This document shows positions 33,901 to 37,458 of a stretch of 64,000 nucleotides of DNA, in pieces. The position numbers were made by a program, and so were the translations under genes. The DNA is from Gimesia benthica (GTDB lineage: Bacteria > Planctomycetota > Planctomycetia > Planctomycetales > Planctomycetaceae), in assembly GCF_009720525.1 (NCBI RefSeq), contig NZ_CP043930.1, positions 7,824,001 through 7,888,000 of the forward strand, read 5' to 3'. Under the pieces are notes generated by a model. It saw only the letters and a program-made list of their open reading frames with translations, was not told the DNA's origin and did not search any database. Position 1 is the stretch's first letter; every line of letters starts with the position of its first letter.

Positions 33901-34410
33901 GTCTCCGACCCGGTCGTACTGTCCCTGGTAGGTGACCGTAGACTGGGTACTGAAGTCAGGAGCACCAGCGGTTCCAACCTGGATTTCAATGCCGATTTTC
34001 ACATCGCCGGTAAAACCGGTCAGATCCAGGGAGTCGGGGATAATCAGGTCATTCTGGCCCAGGAATTGAATTGACTGTGATGTATCGACGCCCGTAACGA
34101 GAATGGAGTTAATTTGGGTGGCATCAAACTGCATGATGCTGTCGGGCAGGCCCAGGCCATCGTCGACCTGAATCGTGGCGCCGCCATCAACGACGGAGAC
34201 GGTCGCTTCATCGTTGGCAGCATCAAGGTTAATCTGTAGAACATCGCTGGCAGCACCTGAGAGGCCAGCATCTACGTTCAAAACGATACGTTCTTCCAGA
34301 CGCACCAGTTCCAGTCCTGCGTGACTGTCGGCGCGGAGCGAATTGAACTCGAGATTGGGGGCAGGAGGAGTCTTGCCGAGGCATCGATTCAGCCATTCTA
34401 AAAATCGCAC
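12925..34410 (-). CDS. Giant (7,161-residue) mosaic repeat surface protein
   Basis: One uninterrupted reading frame fills a third of the window. The GTG at 34410 is the likely start: AAGGAG lies ten bases upstream, and the first residues are VRFLEWLNRC. Near residue 35, LVRLEERIVLNVD resembles the LEPR-type N-terminus of planctomycete exported proteins; there is no classical signal peptide. In order I see: autotransporter-type beta-strand repeats (about 445-605), four cadherin-like repeats (730-1137), RTX-like GNAGADTF/GGDGTD repeats (about 1240-1725), a right-handed beta-helix (about 2055-2340), two tandem LamG-like domains (about 2355-2825), the 78-residue repeat array (3249-4730), filamentous-haemagglutinin-like repeats (4731-6790), a PKD-like domain (about 6790-6840) and a charged tail. 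I noticed only two cysteines, one near each end. It is probably a cell-surface adhesin or matrix protein. Confidence 0.9.
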   Translation of the reverse strand: MRFLEWLNRCLGKTPPAPNLEFNSLRADSHAGLELVRLEERIVLNVDAGLSGAASDVLQINLDAANDEATVSVVDGGATIQVDDGLGLPDSIMQFDATQINSILVTGVDTSQSIQFLGQNDLIIPDSLDLTGFTGDVKIGIEIQVGTAGAPDFSTQSTVTYQGQYDRVGDQLNVLLQNQIGADDSFAVQINGNDVELLDRNNANALLFSTSLSGLNSIQIQGADGETDLLALNYGDAQLTQLSISFDGGLGGNDALEFFGGTFDTVTHNLTGPGAGAVDFSGNAITEISYTGLEPVFGGSNTANNIVINLPTATTDAILENAALPGEMQIRSLSSSFELTTFASPADSLQITTAGGASIVELNSYDASFAPTDLILSGQAGDTYQLAGSDLLDDSVALTLSGGATLDLGSFDETVAQFTLEDGTVIATGGVLMSQSDLDLRSGSVKAQLNGNNLIKNGSGTVILDALNGYTGSTTVNDGTLQLAQSAAIPNTSSIDLTSATSVLDLNGFSVSLTSLTGTGSVLLGGPAGSLTLNQAISTSATFAGDISGDGSLTIAGAGEVILSGSSSFTGATNVQDGVLKVEGTLATSEVIVATGATLGGSGSISAPVTINADAALAPGSSPGVLSTGDLTLDADADLNIEINGTNAGSEYDQIQVTGEVDLTGATLNISSSFTAAAGDQFLLIDNDDVDAVTGNFAGLAEGTLFNFNGNQVYITYQGGDGNDVVLTVNSPPSAGDQSFSVDENTANTTSVGTIVAADPNVPPGSLTFSLTGGSGLTAFNVSADGEITVADVNQLDYETTTSFGLEILVTDDTGATDTATITINLNPVNDNTPIVNNQLLSVDENTVNGTNVGAAIPASDDDLPNDSLTFSKTGGTGATAFDISSSGQVTVADQSLLDYETTTSFDLDILVTDGAGATDTATITINLNPVNDNAPVVLNQIRSIDENSTNGTSVGAVIVASDDDLPNDTLTFTEVGGSGAAAFDISPSGQIVVADQSLLDYETTTSFTLDILVSDGANATDTATVTINLNPLNDNVPVIANQTREVDENAANGTLVGAVIVASDADQPGDTLTFTEAGGTGSAAFDITSTGQIIVADQSLLNFETNSSYTLDVIVDDNAGSTATATVTINLNDLVESMVVTAGDWSSNDITIIRDGSQLRILETGTSNEIVPSHEFDKVSSIIITGNGSDNTVRLDMSVDTILPPSGISINGAGGSNTLVSADQTTDWLINGLNSGSLLSGAVSFSNVENLTGNAGADTFTFQDGGQLTGTLSGGDGTDHIDFSAVTSAVTVDLQTSSASGVNLFNTIENLSGDDTQDTISGLSAGTTYLINGVNQGSVSGIDFDGFNHLAGSTGSDTFQFSGSGQITGSIDGLGGGDILDYSASTFSLDLALSAAGSTDGFTGVEASTVADFDNIDTIQGSSNTDALAGINASAVWSLDGTNKYTASNTLNFSDFENLTGGTDVDEFNISGSQSLNLSGNSGNDVFAFADGATLTGTIDGQAGADQIDFSALTSSIDVILTANGTFDGFQGTEASISGGFDNINNIAAGSGAADKLTGQNAAATWSIQPASVYGSGTSLSFSSFETLQGGNDVDQFNINGSHTLDLLGGQGADVFRFSNNGSTLNGTIDGEDGEDHLNLDTYSSDLNVTLSALGGIDGFDGSESTKSVSFANIDVLTGGSGSNTLTGIDSAATWTLNGVNTYNSTNTLTFSNFVNLTGGSAADSFQVTPNAEAFNIVGGDPISNPLGDELHVDTSAAGTAVVSNNGDGSGSVTGSFPTVTYSEIENFTITGAVDIELQGTANADDIEILVNGSDIEYRLGGTLIGTSALSGTTSITVKGGDGDDSLTIDAALAAAGITVDYDGEGQDSTSPGDVLNLLGTTTSVEYFFVDSNSGSIRIDGAGTDFITYSGLEPITSTINTTNVTLNYSAVAEIITISDAGGGQTTVTSTAGELLTFTNPDGLLTINTGNGADQIELNSLASDYTASLTINGEGAADTLNVNGSLTFDAGKNVELNVESITVANGTVMTAASIAFNADTVDLDGDLVAATVSGDAATVNVLGSAGDADIQDAVDVAGTGGIINIAAGIYHTTGTLEIDESVSLIGAGKDVVEIRKAGAPTNTFDIAVNISANNVSISGAQLGWETHTSATDYRGYVVYTNADNTTLNNLLFGDNYRSAVVFEGANNLEVSDSIFEGNYGRAAIRDGDGGSGENFLITRNEFRENHFRWGPIAIGPQGTFGDPNNHAFSGEISFNYFGNGLEAGAFQEAGDQNYTVTITNRGMTADGIDINHNTFDWQDSSTTNSNGIYAQPGGIYFDPSLAVPANSVNITNNIFNGFSYEGPQPSATIPAWDPTGGVFGGALEFDGVDDFGLFQSANFDVGESGTLSFWVNMDDQGRRNQFFEGPNNGGMEFQYRTNGGGQFFGSPNRNDGNGNTYIIQNGGAGGTTGVWQNIQYTWDFNGGVNPEMHLYINGAEVGYLSGTYDSNLAQWTATVSTINEMMNVGRDPGDSSRFFDGKMDDVGWFDQALGQTDLDTIRTTGVSALSGDARLVAHWDFDQSSGDIAVDNVSGIQMYLVTDGIVPFGPEFQETAGVFGGALEFDGIDDFATFQDASFDVGRKGTLNFWVKMDDVGKRNQFFEGPDNGGLEFQYRTNSGGQFYGRTQDGGDYTIQAGGQSVNGGVWTNIQYTWDADTGEMHIYINGSEQPYLSSFDENLSGFDSTHFTDTVNGLMNVGQDPGSGRFFDGLMDDIGWFNDVLDSTDRTTIMNTGVSSMTGDSRLVAHWNLDDPSGTEIVSGDSGTNITLYLQANPPLPPIEGFGVIAPLNANVTYNAFNGNDLDSNVPLDSTNTFGDPLFAYANDPNYIPTDSLATQYVVGFGSSAAYGSSEFAADTNTSIPHIGAFQNLPTVYPGIYGSGDIVVYGTGEDDQLVLTLTGEDTATFVLTRDFGGPNELVLASVSITDITSITFNGLGGDDVLIVNQPDNLFFNPTDGITFNGGTQNNDGNSLGIAGILGDTLVLNHSVSLEADSVGYVFTPDNVPAEGEDGIITISDSSMTDGSTTIAFTGLEPILDNLLVADREFDFTDADETISLSDNGLAGDNYLFIDSTLSESVEFLNPTGSITIRTSSVGASAGVDTIEVNTLDSLFNADLTILAGADDPVIFQSDVDLGTGNLFVTAESVNILANINAASVEISSSGATGTPFNGGTITTTGSQLYHDAVNFVTDTTLISSGGGDIQFDGTIDGAIDLEIQTSGSTIFNGAIGSNTALNSLTTDAGGTTQINGGSINATGNLIFNDDVELGENTILTSTGSGVITFNQRLNGTYTLELNTDGDTTFNGTVGDTNELASLTTDANGTTFINGGSISTEGGQLFNDAVLLGANTVLSSSASGSVNFKSTLNGAHTLNINTAGSTIFDDQVGNSAALTSLTTDASGSTQINGGSIETTGDQIFHDQVVLGANTILTSTSSGDLTFNNTLNGSFTLNLNTDGNTTFNGTVGNNDALTSLTTDANGTTNINGGSIATTGGQFYNDMVQLGANTVLSSSASGTIQFVETLNGAYTLNVNTDGTTIFDNQVGNSAALTSLTTNANGTTQINGGSINTTGDQIFNDDVELGANTVLTSTGSGAITFNQRLNGTYTLELNTDGNTTFNGTVGDTNELLSLTTDANGTTSINGGSIETTFEQIFNDAVELGANTMLTSSTSGALTFHESLNGPWSLNLNTAGTTTFNSLVGNTAALASLTTNAGGTTEINGGSIKTTGDQIFNDDVELGANTVLTSTSNGALTFDQTLNGAFTLELNTTGVTTFNGTVGNTNELTSLTTDADGTTNINGGSVATSGGQFYNDMVQLGANTVLSSSASGTIQFAKTLNGAYTLNVNTDGTTRFDDQVGNSAALISLTTNTNGTTQINGGSINTTGDQILNDDVELGANTVLTSTGSGAITFNQRLNGTHTLELNTNGDTTFNGTVGDTNELVSLTTDANGTTFINGGSIATEGGQLFNDAVLLGANTILSSSASGSINFKSTLNGAHTLNINTAGATIFDDQVGNSAALTSLTTDASGSTQINGGSIETTGDQIFHDQVELGDNTILTSTSSGDLTFNNTLNGSFTLNLNTDGNTTFNGTVGNNDALTSLTTDANGTTNINGGSVATTGGQFYNDMVQLGANTVLSSSASGTIQFVETLNGAYTLNVNTDGTTIFDNQVGNSAALTSLTTNANGTTQINGGSINTTGDQIFNDDVELGANTVLTSTGSGAITFNQRVNGTFTLQLNTDGNTTFNGTVGDTNELVSLTTDANGTTYINGGSIETTFEQIFNDAVELGANTILTSSTSGALTFQESLNGPWSLNLNTTGTTTFNSLVGNTVALASLTTNAGGTTEINGGSIETTGDQIFNDDVELGANTVLTSTSNGALTFDQTLNGAFTLVLNTAGVTTFNGTVGNTDELTSLTTDADGTTNINGGSVATSGGQFYNDMVQLGANTVLSSSSSGTIQFAKTLNGAYTLNVNTDGTTIFDDQVGNSAALISLTTNTNGTTQINGGSIETTGNQIFNDDVELGANTVLTSTGSGAITFNQRVNGTRTLELNTDGDTTFNGTVGDTNELVSLTTDANGTTFINGGSIATEGGQLFNDAVLLGANTVLSSSVSGSVNFKSTLNGAHTLNINTAGATIFDDQVGNSAALTSLTTDVDGTTEVNGGTITTTGGQTFHDIVSLGASVVFTSTTVDDITFDQTLTGGNGITIQISSTEDVILKDAVSTDGAVTVTADSDISGTGNVTMVSGSSLDAGTGTIDIDGANVLTRSLTTTNGTASAITIDAHNGNVVTRDNGVNALGDITVNATGSITLEDNGVNTGEGGSVNVQADGDVISTGSGIDTTNGAAAGGNIAVTSTAGQVDLSNGSLLTGDGGSITVNAVTGFTTLNTSLDTTAGTGGGSVEANVSNGTMSITGGASTVNGAGSILLTAKGTTSDIQLDTNLTSADGSITLLADNDITLSATTSILSQASGSITLTADNDGSNVGSITMASGSRVESQGGQIQISAAGDIALSGITTTGGRVDITSTLGAITDNDSTGVNNVTASQLVLNSNLSIGQLADAIDTAIAFLEADAGTGGLFLDNTGALTIGGITAQDGLDADLDIVIHNTGTLNVTETMQSATGSITLDATDTLTVDLATTISTLGTGAILLTSNRNIKLNSGSNLKTVNGGITLLANDGGLTAGDFIGVEADNATISTTGTGNILITGFGGADVVTSDHHGVFLHSGTTVSSSASGIDAGTITINGTAGEGINDNHGVMIDGAGTNITSTDGAIGITGTTDYGTGFVLSDQAKIVSNGAGVNAADITILGTTTADRDGVQITSLIQSTAGAISITGESTGGGTTSQGTLIATTNGIVINENGQITINGTSNGDDGIEISNDAVVSASGTGNIELLGESTGSGSGIHLDATLKSNTGTVTLTAEDDLLLGSVALIDSTSGTVTLTADNASGSNGNPITMTDGSLIDAGTGTINLTADGDVLLAGLLTTGTVNIDSLSAAISDNGDSHADIVASTAVLNAVTGIGDGNPLETEISTLSATVSGVGNLLIDNGIAVELLDLSTFDGAITVNNTASLTATSVVSQNNSNSDDNDITLNATGTNSDILVTTITATGLADVMLTADDGILDTNGADSNRITADDLNMSSSSAGGTQDGIDVDTDVNSVTADVNTNAGGLRIDEVDGITLTQLTTFDGFIIVNAAGTIEVLDVTSTNNSSSDLNNGITLTATGVDSDILVTSLTAENTADITLNADRDVLDSDSTDSQLTSGDLLTIVAGRNIGGITNVFTAAGFDPLQTSVGHLDLTSGDQIVIDNTGTTPELINLDAGTGTAGTTYVRATGGALDASTTTGISNTQDTISFISDVSITVPTGLQTANLRLDAPDIIDAGGGAIDVNAVNSILFKSGSAETVNITAQQFDGTVLGSDFVINNDSPALELVDLNEDNLSLTGGTDTNISLSSAGSITVSDLVQTLGTGTLFLETTNTDADLILNHSLLSDTGSVTISTANDILFNGTTNLTSTSGAVSLTADADNGAGGLFGGITMADGTFINAGDGAVSLVASDDIVLSQIITANNTSSAILIDTDSSLVDAGDSTGEDLIANESGARVTIIASLGAGKVADLNGHLETHIDQINVTNQTAGEIRIIETDDLIVHDLIQSTAGDIEVFTTGNILLNGLIETISDNVLLDSKAAIIDQNDGVPGELNIHATSLDMNAVTGIGTGDTLEMSVDTFSADSTNGDVLLHNTATTGVTATSITTGTGNINLEQVGNESLAIDLATTVDGSITVANTGDAQSDTLTLTSMSAGGATPAIDVSTLNFGNILLGDLVALEGSIAVTSAGEINDAVDDQGAPEVDLNAASGSITLEAVNGIGNTDPIEVSAGTLSVNSNTGDLDLHHVSSAATGSVRVTKLTTGTGDINYEQTGQESASFEEISTTDSDITVKADGSLLFENPGVLLNVVETDGIGTIEVTATGVNSSVEINDGFSTAGGTIDLTAQHSLNFGSEGDLSSSDGKIMLLADSASVGTGGGGITMSDGTVFDAGLGIVDLQAGDSITVGQLMTTTLTRLTTTDGGLVDAGDAGGRDIIADELVIRSATGAGSANALETAVSLLAAHNTDSGHVQIHNDLGGALLTIGTVDGLAGITHSGSVAGDIFVSNASPLTVDSPVTNGSGGNIGLESTGPGDLTLNASVRAFGGNGNIDLQAGFGFLAINDTGVASDHSVAGSGVFSGHGDSGVLIDANMTMNSETGAIAGLPPDLRNILTPQIQPTGLATVTGDFGRFTEQNFFITIDWGDGTVETFNFSDPGSFVFEHTYTANPDAGNPAADIPILVTMQGDKQFTFSDGNGTLDFTSEADVLETPGEGLATVAIDTTPQVPQLIFPQQEVILDASSLQQTVFSMRETQLLETAINEANRNAERLVFLRILAPNGDVIEDVPLQESDLDNLPKLFSTLPDGRYQIYLKEAGEERVRLLMDVDIRNGKASDVTEEQSNPPTSSEQQPSTNNTINSQLENQEQRTLSFSDLEQLTTIVMADAGEADLSDRIDLLLQILIDETSDWQPLLTPGSDVEYVQEQPPLPSPAEATAQLETSEKAWGSAALLSGYFHGRSLFRKPVTQNECESAMEKYGSRLLNRRYKLNRRQK
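13890..14040 (-). other. PKD-like domain near the end of the giant protein
   Basis: This part encodes ITIDWGDGTVETF followed by FVFEHTYTANPD, the WGDG and HTY elements of a PKD-type Ig fold. It marks the change from the long beta-helical repeat region to a charged, non-repetitive C-terminal domain (about 320 residues), which is the likely anchoring or export part. Confidence 0.6.
20221..24666 (-). repeat. 19 tandem 234-bp (78-residue) units in an 8-unit higher-order repeat
   Basis: The frame is divided into nineteen units of exactly 78 codons with the core pattern SLTT-x4-T-x-INGGSI and LGANT-(V/I)-L. The same anchor (TTCGGTGG) recurs at 24304, 22432 and 20560, exactly 1,872 bp (8 x 234) apart. 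Units 1-8 (24432-22561) and 9-16 (22560-20689) align one to one with about 30 differences in 624 residues by eye. Units 17-18 (20688-20221) begin a third copy. Neighbouring units are much less alike. Inside each octet, units 1/5, 3/7 and 4/8 resemble each other, suggesting an older 4-unit stage. A divergent unit (24666-24433) and a partial one before it mark the decayed upstream edge. Confidence 0.95.
25937..27352 (-). repeat. Tandem LamG/concanavalin-like domain duplication (period 708 bp)
   Basis: Two copies of a region of about 236 residues follow each other. Both contain VFGGALEFDG, then GTL-x-FWV-x-MDD, RNQFFEGP-(N/D)-NGG, YTWD, a MHIYINGSE/MHLYINGAE strand and a DVGWF/DIGWF element near the end, the signature of LamG-type jelly rolls. 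The anchor GCCGTCAAATTC occurs at 27310 and 26602, exactly 708 bp apart. In known surface proteins such domains bind sugars or other ligands. Confidence 0.8.
31003..32223 (-). repeat. Four tandem cadherin-like repeats (about 102 residues each)
   Basis: Each unit opens with a P-x4-NQ or similar strand and carries VDEN or IDEN, then AFD(I)S-x-(S/D)G, a (L)DYETTTSF element and a final D-x-A-(T)-TITINLNPVNDN. These are the usual calcium-site motifs of bacterial cadherin-like domains. The period is close to 306 bp. Units 2 to 4 are the most alike. Confidence 0.8.
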
Positions 34411-34619
34411 GTTGAGATGCTCCTTCGAGTTCCTTGTAATGCACAGAAAATTAATGGCATGAGTTCGCGAATACCATTCAAGAGGCAATACAGTAGAGGG
34501 GAACACAAACAGGGAGCGTTTTACGCACACCGGCCCTGCATTTCTGCGAAAACCACGTTACCCCTGGCCGACATGTGCACCTGCGATCAGGTCTGTGGTA
34601 TTGCAGAAAAACTCCCCAC

Positions 34620-34649
34620 ATTATCTTTGCTCACTAAAAGGTATGTCAA
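34620..34649 (-). promoter_or_regulatory. Strong sigma70-like promoter of the giant protein gene
   Basis: On the minus strand a perfect TTGACA (34649-34644) is followed after 18 bases by GATAAT (34625-34620). Transcription would begin near 34612, leaving a leader of about 200 bases before the GTG start at 34410. This agrees with that start rather than the upstream in-frame ATG. Confidence 0.55.
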
Positions 34650-35098
34650 TCATTTTTAACGGAGCAGAAACATCTGTCAAAAATGGAAAGCTGCTGTCTT
34701 CATAAGTAATACAGCCGTTTTAATCATGTTATCTGAACCGCGACTCCAGTCATGATTGATCAGCGTGCCTTAACCGGACTAATCTTCCTACGTATAGGAA
34801 CTGATAAAATACGAACGTTGTTCGAGTACAAATCGAAGAATCAGTATGAAAGTGAGGTGAATAACGTGAATCACCTCCAGAAGGTAACTGTATGTCCATA
34901 TGATTTAGGCTGAATACTGGATTCTCTGAATGACTGGGGGGTTTGCAATGACCTTACGACTCAGACAGACACTGATGTCCCCGGTCCACTCCCCGAGCCG
35001 ATAACTGAGAATGAGTACTCCTGTTTCTACGAATTCGTATCTGATATACAGTTCTTAAGTTATGTGATATCAATTGTTTATTCACTGGAGCGCCTGTT
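34650..35098. other. Gene-free AT-rich region between divergent genes
   Basis: No gene is recognised. Two small dyads are close together: TTCCTA-CGTA-TAGGAA (34785-34800) and CGAAC-GTT-GTTCG (34812-34824). An extended -10-like TGATAAAAT (34802-34810) lies between them. They may form a promoter-operator for the plus-strand lipoprotein gene, but no good -35 is visible. Confidence 0.4.
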
Positions 35099-36124
35099 TT
35101 GGTTCGGTTGCCCGTCAAATCGTCTCGATTACTGCTCTGTCTCAGCTGTCTGATTTTCAGCGGTTGTGCAGTCAATCACGGCGCGCATTTCTCAGTCGCT
35201 CCCGAATATGACAAAGTGAAAATGTCTGCACTCGCGCAAGCCGCAGCCTCCCGCAGACAGTCATCACCAGATAAGACGCATGACGACGTAAAATCTGACC
35301 AGATCACGATTACCGGCTTCAATAAATTCCAGGTTTCAGAGAAATCCAGTCCGAAACCGGTTTCCAAACCCGTTGAGCTGCCTCCGTTGCCGGAATCACG
35401 AGAACTCACCATCGAATTCGATGAAACAAAGGATTTCCAGCCGATCGAGCTGACAGGAATCCGTTTCCCTCAGCCAGCATCAGCTGTCGATCCAGAGCCA
35501 GAAACTCCCGTTGTTGCTCAGAAGCCAGTGATCACGACTACGGAAGAACCAGAATTTCACTTTATTCAGCAGCAGACACAACCGGCTCCTGTACCGCCTG
35601 CACCCGATACACCAATGACGCCAGCACCGGCGAATCCTCCTGCCGCAAAGAAAGCACCCCGTCTGGTGGAGCTGGGGCTGAAGCCTTTAACGTCGCTCAC
35701 TCTGAATACCAAACCACCCACAGGCGATCTGCCGACCAACACGGCAGCCGAACACCTGGCTGACATCCCTGCGGAAAAAGTGACGATGGGCACCACCCGC
35801 GACTGGCAGCTCATGAATAAAGACTGGGTTGCAGCAGCGGTTCCACACAATCCGCTCTACTTCGAAGAACCTTATCTCGAGCGGTATGGCTATAACTACG
35901 GTCCTGCGATTCAACCATTCATTTCCGCCGGTCGTTTCTTTGGTCGCATTCCCGCACTGCCTTATATGATTGGTGCTTATCCGCTGTATGAGTGCCAGTA
36001 TACTCTCGGCTATGAAAAACCAGGGAACTGCCCCCCTTATCAGGTTGAACGGCTTCCGCTCAGTGCTCGCGGTGCTCTGTTTGAGAGCTTAACCGTCACC
36101 GGCCTCGTCTTCCTGATTCCCTGA
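35099..36124 (+). CDS. Proline-rich lipoprotein of unknown function
   Basis: A 341-residue protein with a Sec signal and lipobox LIFSGC, the lipidated Cys being near residue 24. The middle (about 90-190) is rich in Pro, Glu and Thr and probably extended. The C-terminal third (about 235-341) is more ordered, with many Tyr and Pro residues (NPLYFEEPYLERYGYNYG, AYPLYECQY). I do not recognise a family. The start is TTG at 35099, supported by GGAG eight bases upstream (35087-35090); no ATG or GTG fits as well. It is divergent from the giant protein gene and ends six bases from the convergent enolase-superfamily gene. Confidence 0.7.
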   Translation: MVRLPVKSSRLLLCLSCLIFSGCAVNHGAHFSVAPEYDKVKMSALAQAAASRRQSSPDKTHDDVKSDQITITGFNKFQVSEKSSPKPVSKPVELPPLPESRELTIEFDETKDFQPIELTGIRFPQPASAVDPEPETPVVAQKPVITTTEEPEFHFIQQQTQPAPVPPAPDTPMTPAPANPPAAKKAPRLVELGLKPLTSLTLNTKPPTGDLPTNTAAEHLADIPAEKVTMGTTRDWQLMNKDWVAAAVPHNPLYFEEPYLERYGYNYGPAIQPFISAGRFFGRIPALPYMIGAYPLYECQYTLGYEKPGNCPPYQVERLPLSARGALFESLTVTGLVFLIP

Positions 36125-36129
36125 TCGTA

Positions 36130-37320
36130 TCAGATCAGTTGCATTTCCTGCTGCATGAATTGTGACAGACGCTCTGCATTCACAGTGACACCCAACCCCG
36201 GTCCTTTCAGCGCGGGAGCTTTGCCCCCCCATTGAAACGAGATCTCCTCATTGATGATGTTCTGTCTCAGCAGATAGCGATCAAAGCTCCCCTCCAGAAA
36301 CTCGATTCCCCTGATATGGCTGGCAAAATGCCTGCCTGCTGCCGAGAGAACGCCTGTCTCTCCCACCTGGCATCCCAGCTGACAATGGATCCCCGCCTGC
36401 TGTGCGAGACGGGCAATCTGAAACGTGGGGATCAGGCCACCCAGCTTGGAAATCCGTAAATTGAAGGCGTCACAGTACCCCTCGGTAATCGCCTGTTCTG
36501 CATCCTGATAGCTGCACAATGACTCATCGAGCATCACCCAGGCTTTCAATTGTCCGTGAATGCCCTTCAGGTCCGTGAGGGAAGAATGGGCCACTGGTTG
36601 TTCGATCGACTGGATTTCCAGTGAACTGAAAGCCGCATCGTATGCTTCCAGTTCGGAGCGGGTCCAGGCTTCATTGGCATCAATCCGCAGTTCCATGCGG
36701 CGGCCTGTCAGACGGCGGACTTTTCGCAGCAGTGCCAGATCGTCGCAGCCGGGCATACCAACTTTGACTTTACACTGACGAAAGCCCGTCAGTCGATACA
36801 GCAGAGACAACAGAGTCTGTTTGACCGGTTTCATCGAGGTCAGTACGGCACTGTAACGCACTTCGGGAAGCTGCTGAGTCAGTGTCTGATCCTCATCCAG
36901 ACACGTCAGCACTTCCGCGATGGGAACATTGAGAGAGCGGGTTGCCGCATCCAGCAGGCTCAATTCCATCGCACAGCGGGCGGCATTTCCCAGGCAGCCC
37001 CGTGACTCATATGCGGCTGGTCCATCAGGGGGCGCTGCGAACTTCAAAGAGAGACAAAGTGACACCATTTCTGCGGCACTGTCCCACCGCCAGTCCGTCA
37101 GCGGCCGAAAATCGGTCGCCTGGTATTGTGATAGAACCGAATCGGCGGTATCCCCGGTCACGTAGGGACGGGGCACAGATTCCCCCCAGCCCACGGTGCC
37201 ATCCTCCAGCTCACAGCGGACCAGAATCGACTCCGATTCCGTCCTGCTGTATGAAGCGTGCGTCACCTTACGCTTCAGCGGAACATGGATGCGATAAGCC
37301 TTCAGGCTGGCGATTTTCAT
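36130..37320 (-). CDS. Enolase-superfamily enzyme (muconate cycloisomerase/dipeptide epimerase subgroup)
   Basis: A 396-residue protein of the mandelate racemase/muconate lactonising family. Catalytic and metal elements are in order: CKVKVG (KxK acid-base pair), RIDANEAW (first metal Asp), IEQPV (Glu), MLDESLC (Asp) and LRISKLGG (the opposite Lys). This layout is that of the MLE subgroup, which includes muconate cycloisomerases, o-succinylbenzoate synthase and dipeptide epimerases. The sequence alone does not let me choose the substrate. It is divergent from hpnH across 138 bases. Confidence 0.8.
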   Translation of the reverse strand: MKIASLKAYRIHVPLKRKVTHASYSRTESESILVRCELEDGTVGWGESVPRPYVTGDTADSVLSQYQATDFRPLTDWRWDSAAEMVSLCLSLKFAAPPDGPAAYESRGCLGNAARCAMELSLLDAATRSLNVPIAEVLTCLDEDQTLTQQLPEVRYSAVLTSMKPVKQTLLSLLYRLTGFRQCKVKVGMPGCDDLALLRKVRRLTGRRMELRIDANEAWTRSELEAYDAAFSSLEIQSIEQPVAHSSLTDLKGIHGQLKAWVMLDESLCSYQDAEQAITEGYCDAFNLRISKLGGLIPTFQIARLAQQAGIHCQLGCQVGETGVLSAAGRHFASHIRGIEFLEGSFDRYLLRQNIINEEISFQWGGKAPALKGPGLGVTVNAERLSQFMQQEMQLI

Positions 37321-37381
37321 GTGGACCGGGTTAAACCTTCAATAACTCTTTGCTGGATTGCGAGATACGCGCGAATTGGGG

Positions 37382-37410
37382 GTGACAGCGTTTCTGAAAA
37401 CTGCTATGAA
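37382..37410 (+). promoter_or_regulatory. Possible promoter of hpnH
   Basis: GTGACA (37382-37387) and TATGAA (37405-37410) are 17 bases apart and end about 50 bases before the preferred hpnH start. The match is moderate. Confidence 0.3.
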
Positions 37411-37458
37411 ACCTCTATTCTGAACGGATTTAGAATTTTTCGCAACATGGAGGCGACT

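Noticed and set aside
34411-34530. Longer N-terminus of the giant protein from the in-frame start at 34530
   Set aside because: The extra 40 residues lack a ribosome binding site. The GTG at 34410 has AAGGAG at good distance, and the TTGACA/GATAAT promoter leaves room for it.
34812-34824. LexA/SOS box
   Set aside because: The half-sites GAAC and GTTC are three bases apart rather than four, and no SOS gene follows.
37258-37458. Extended N-terminus of HpnH
   Set aside because: It would overlap the coding part of the divergent enolase-superfamily gene, and the GGAGG five bases before GTG 37459 fits the family N-terminus.
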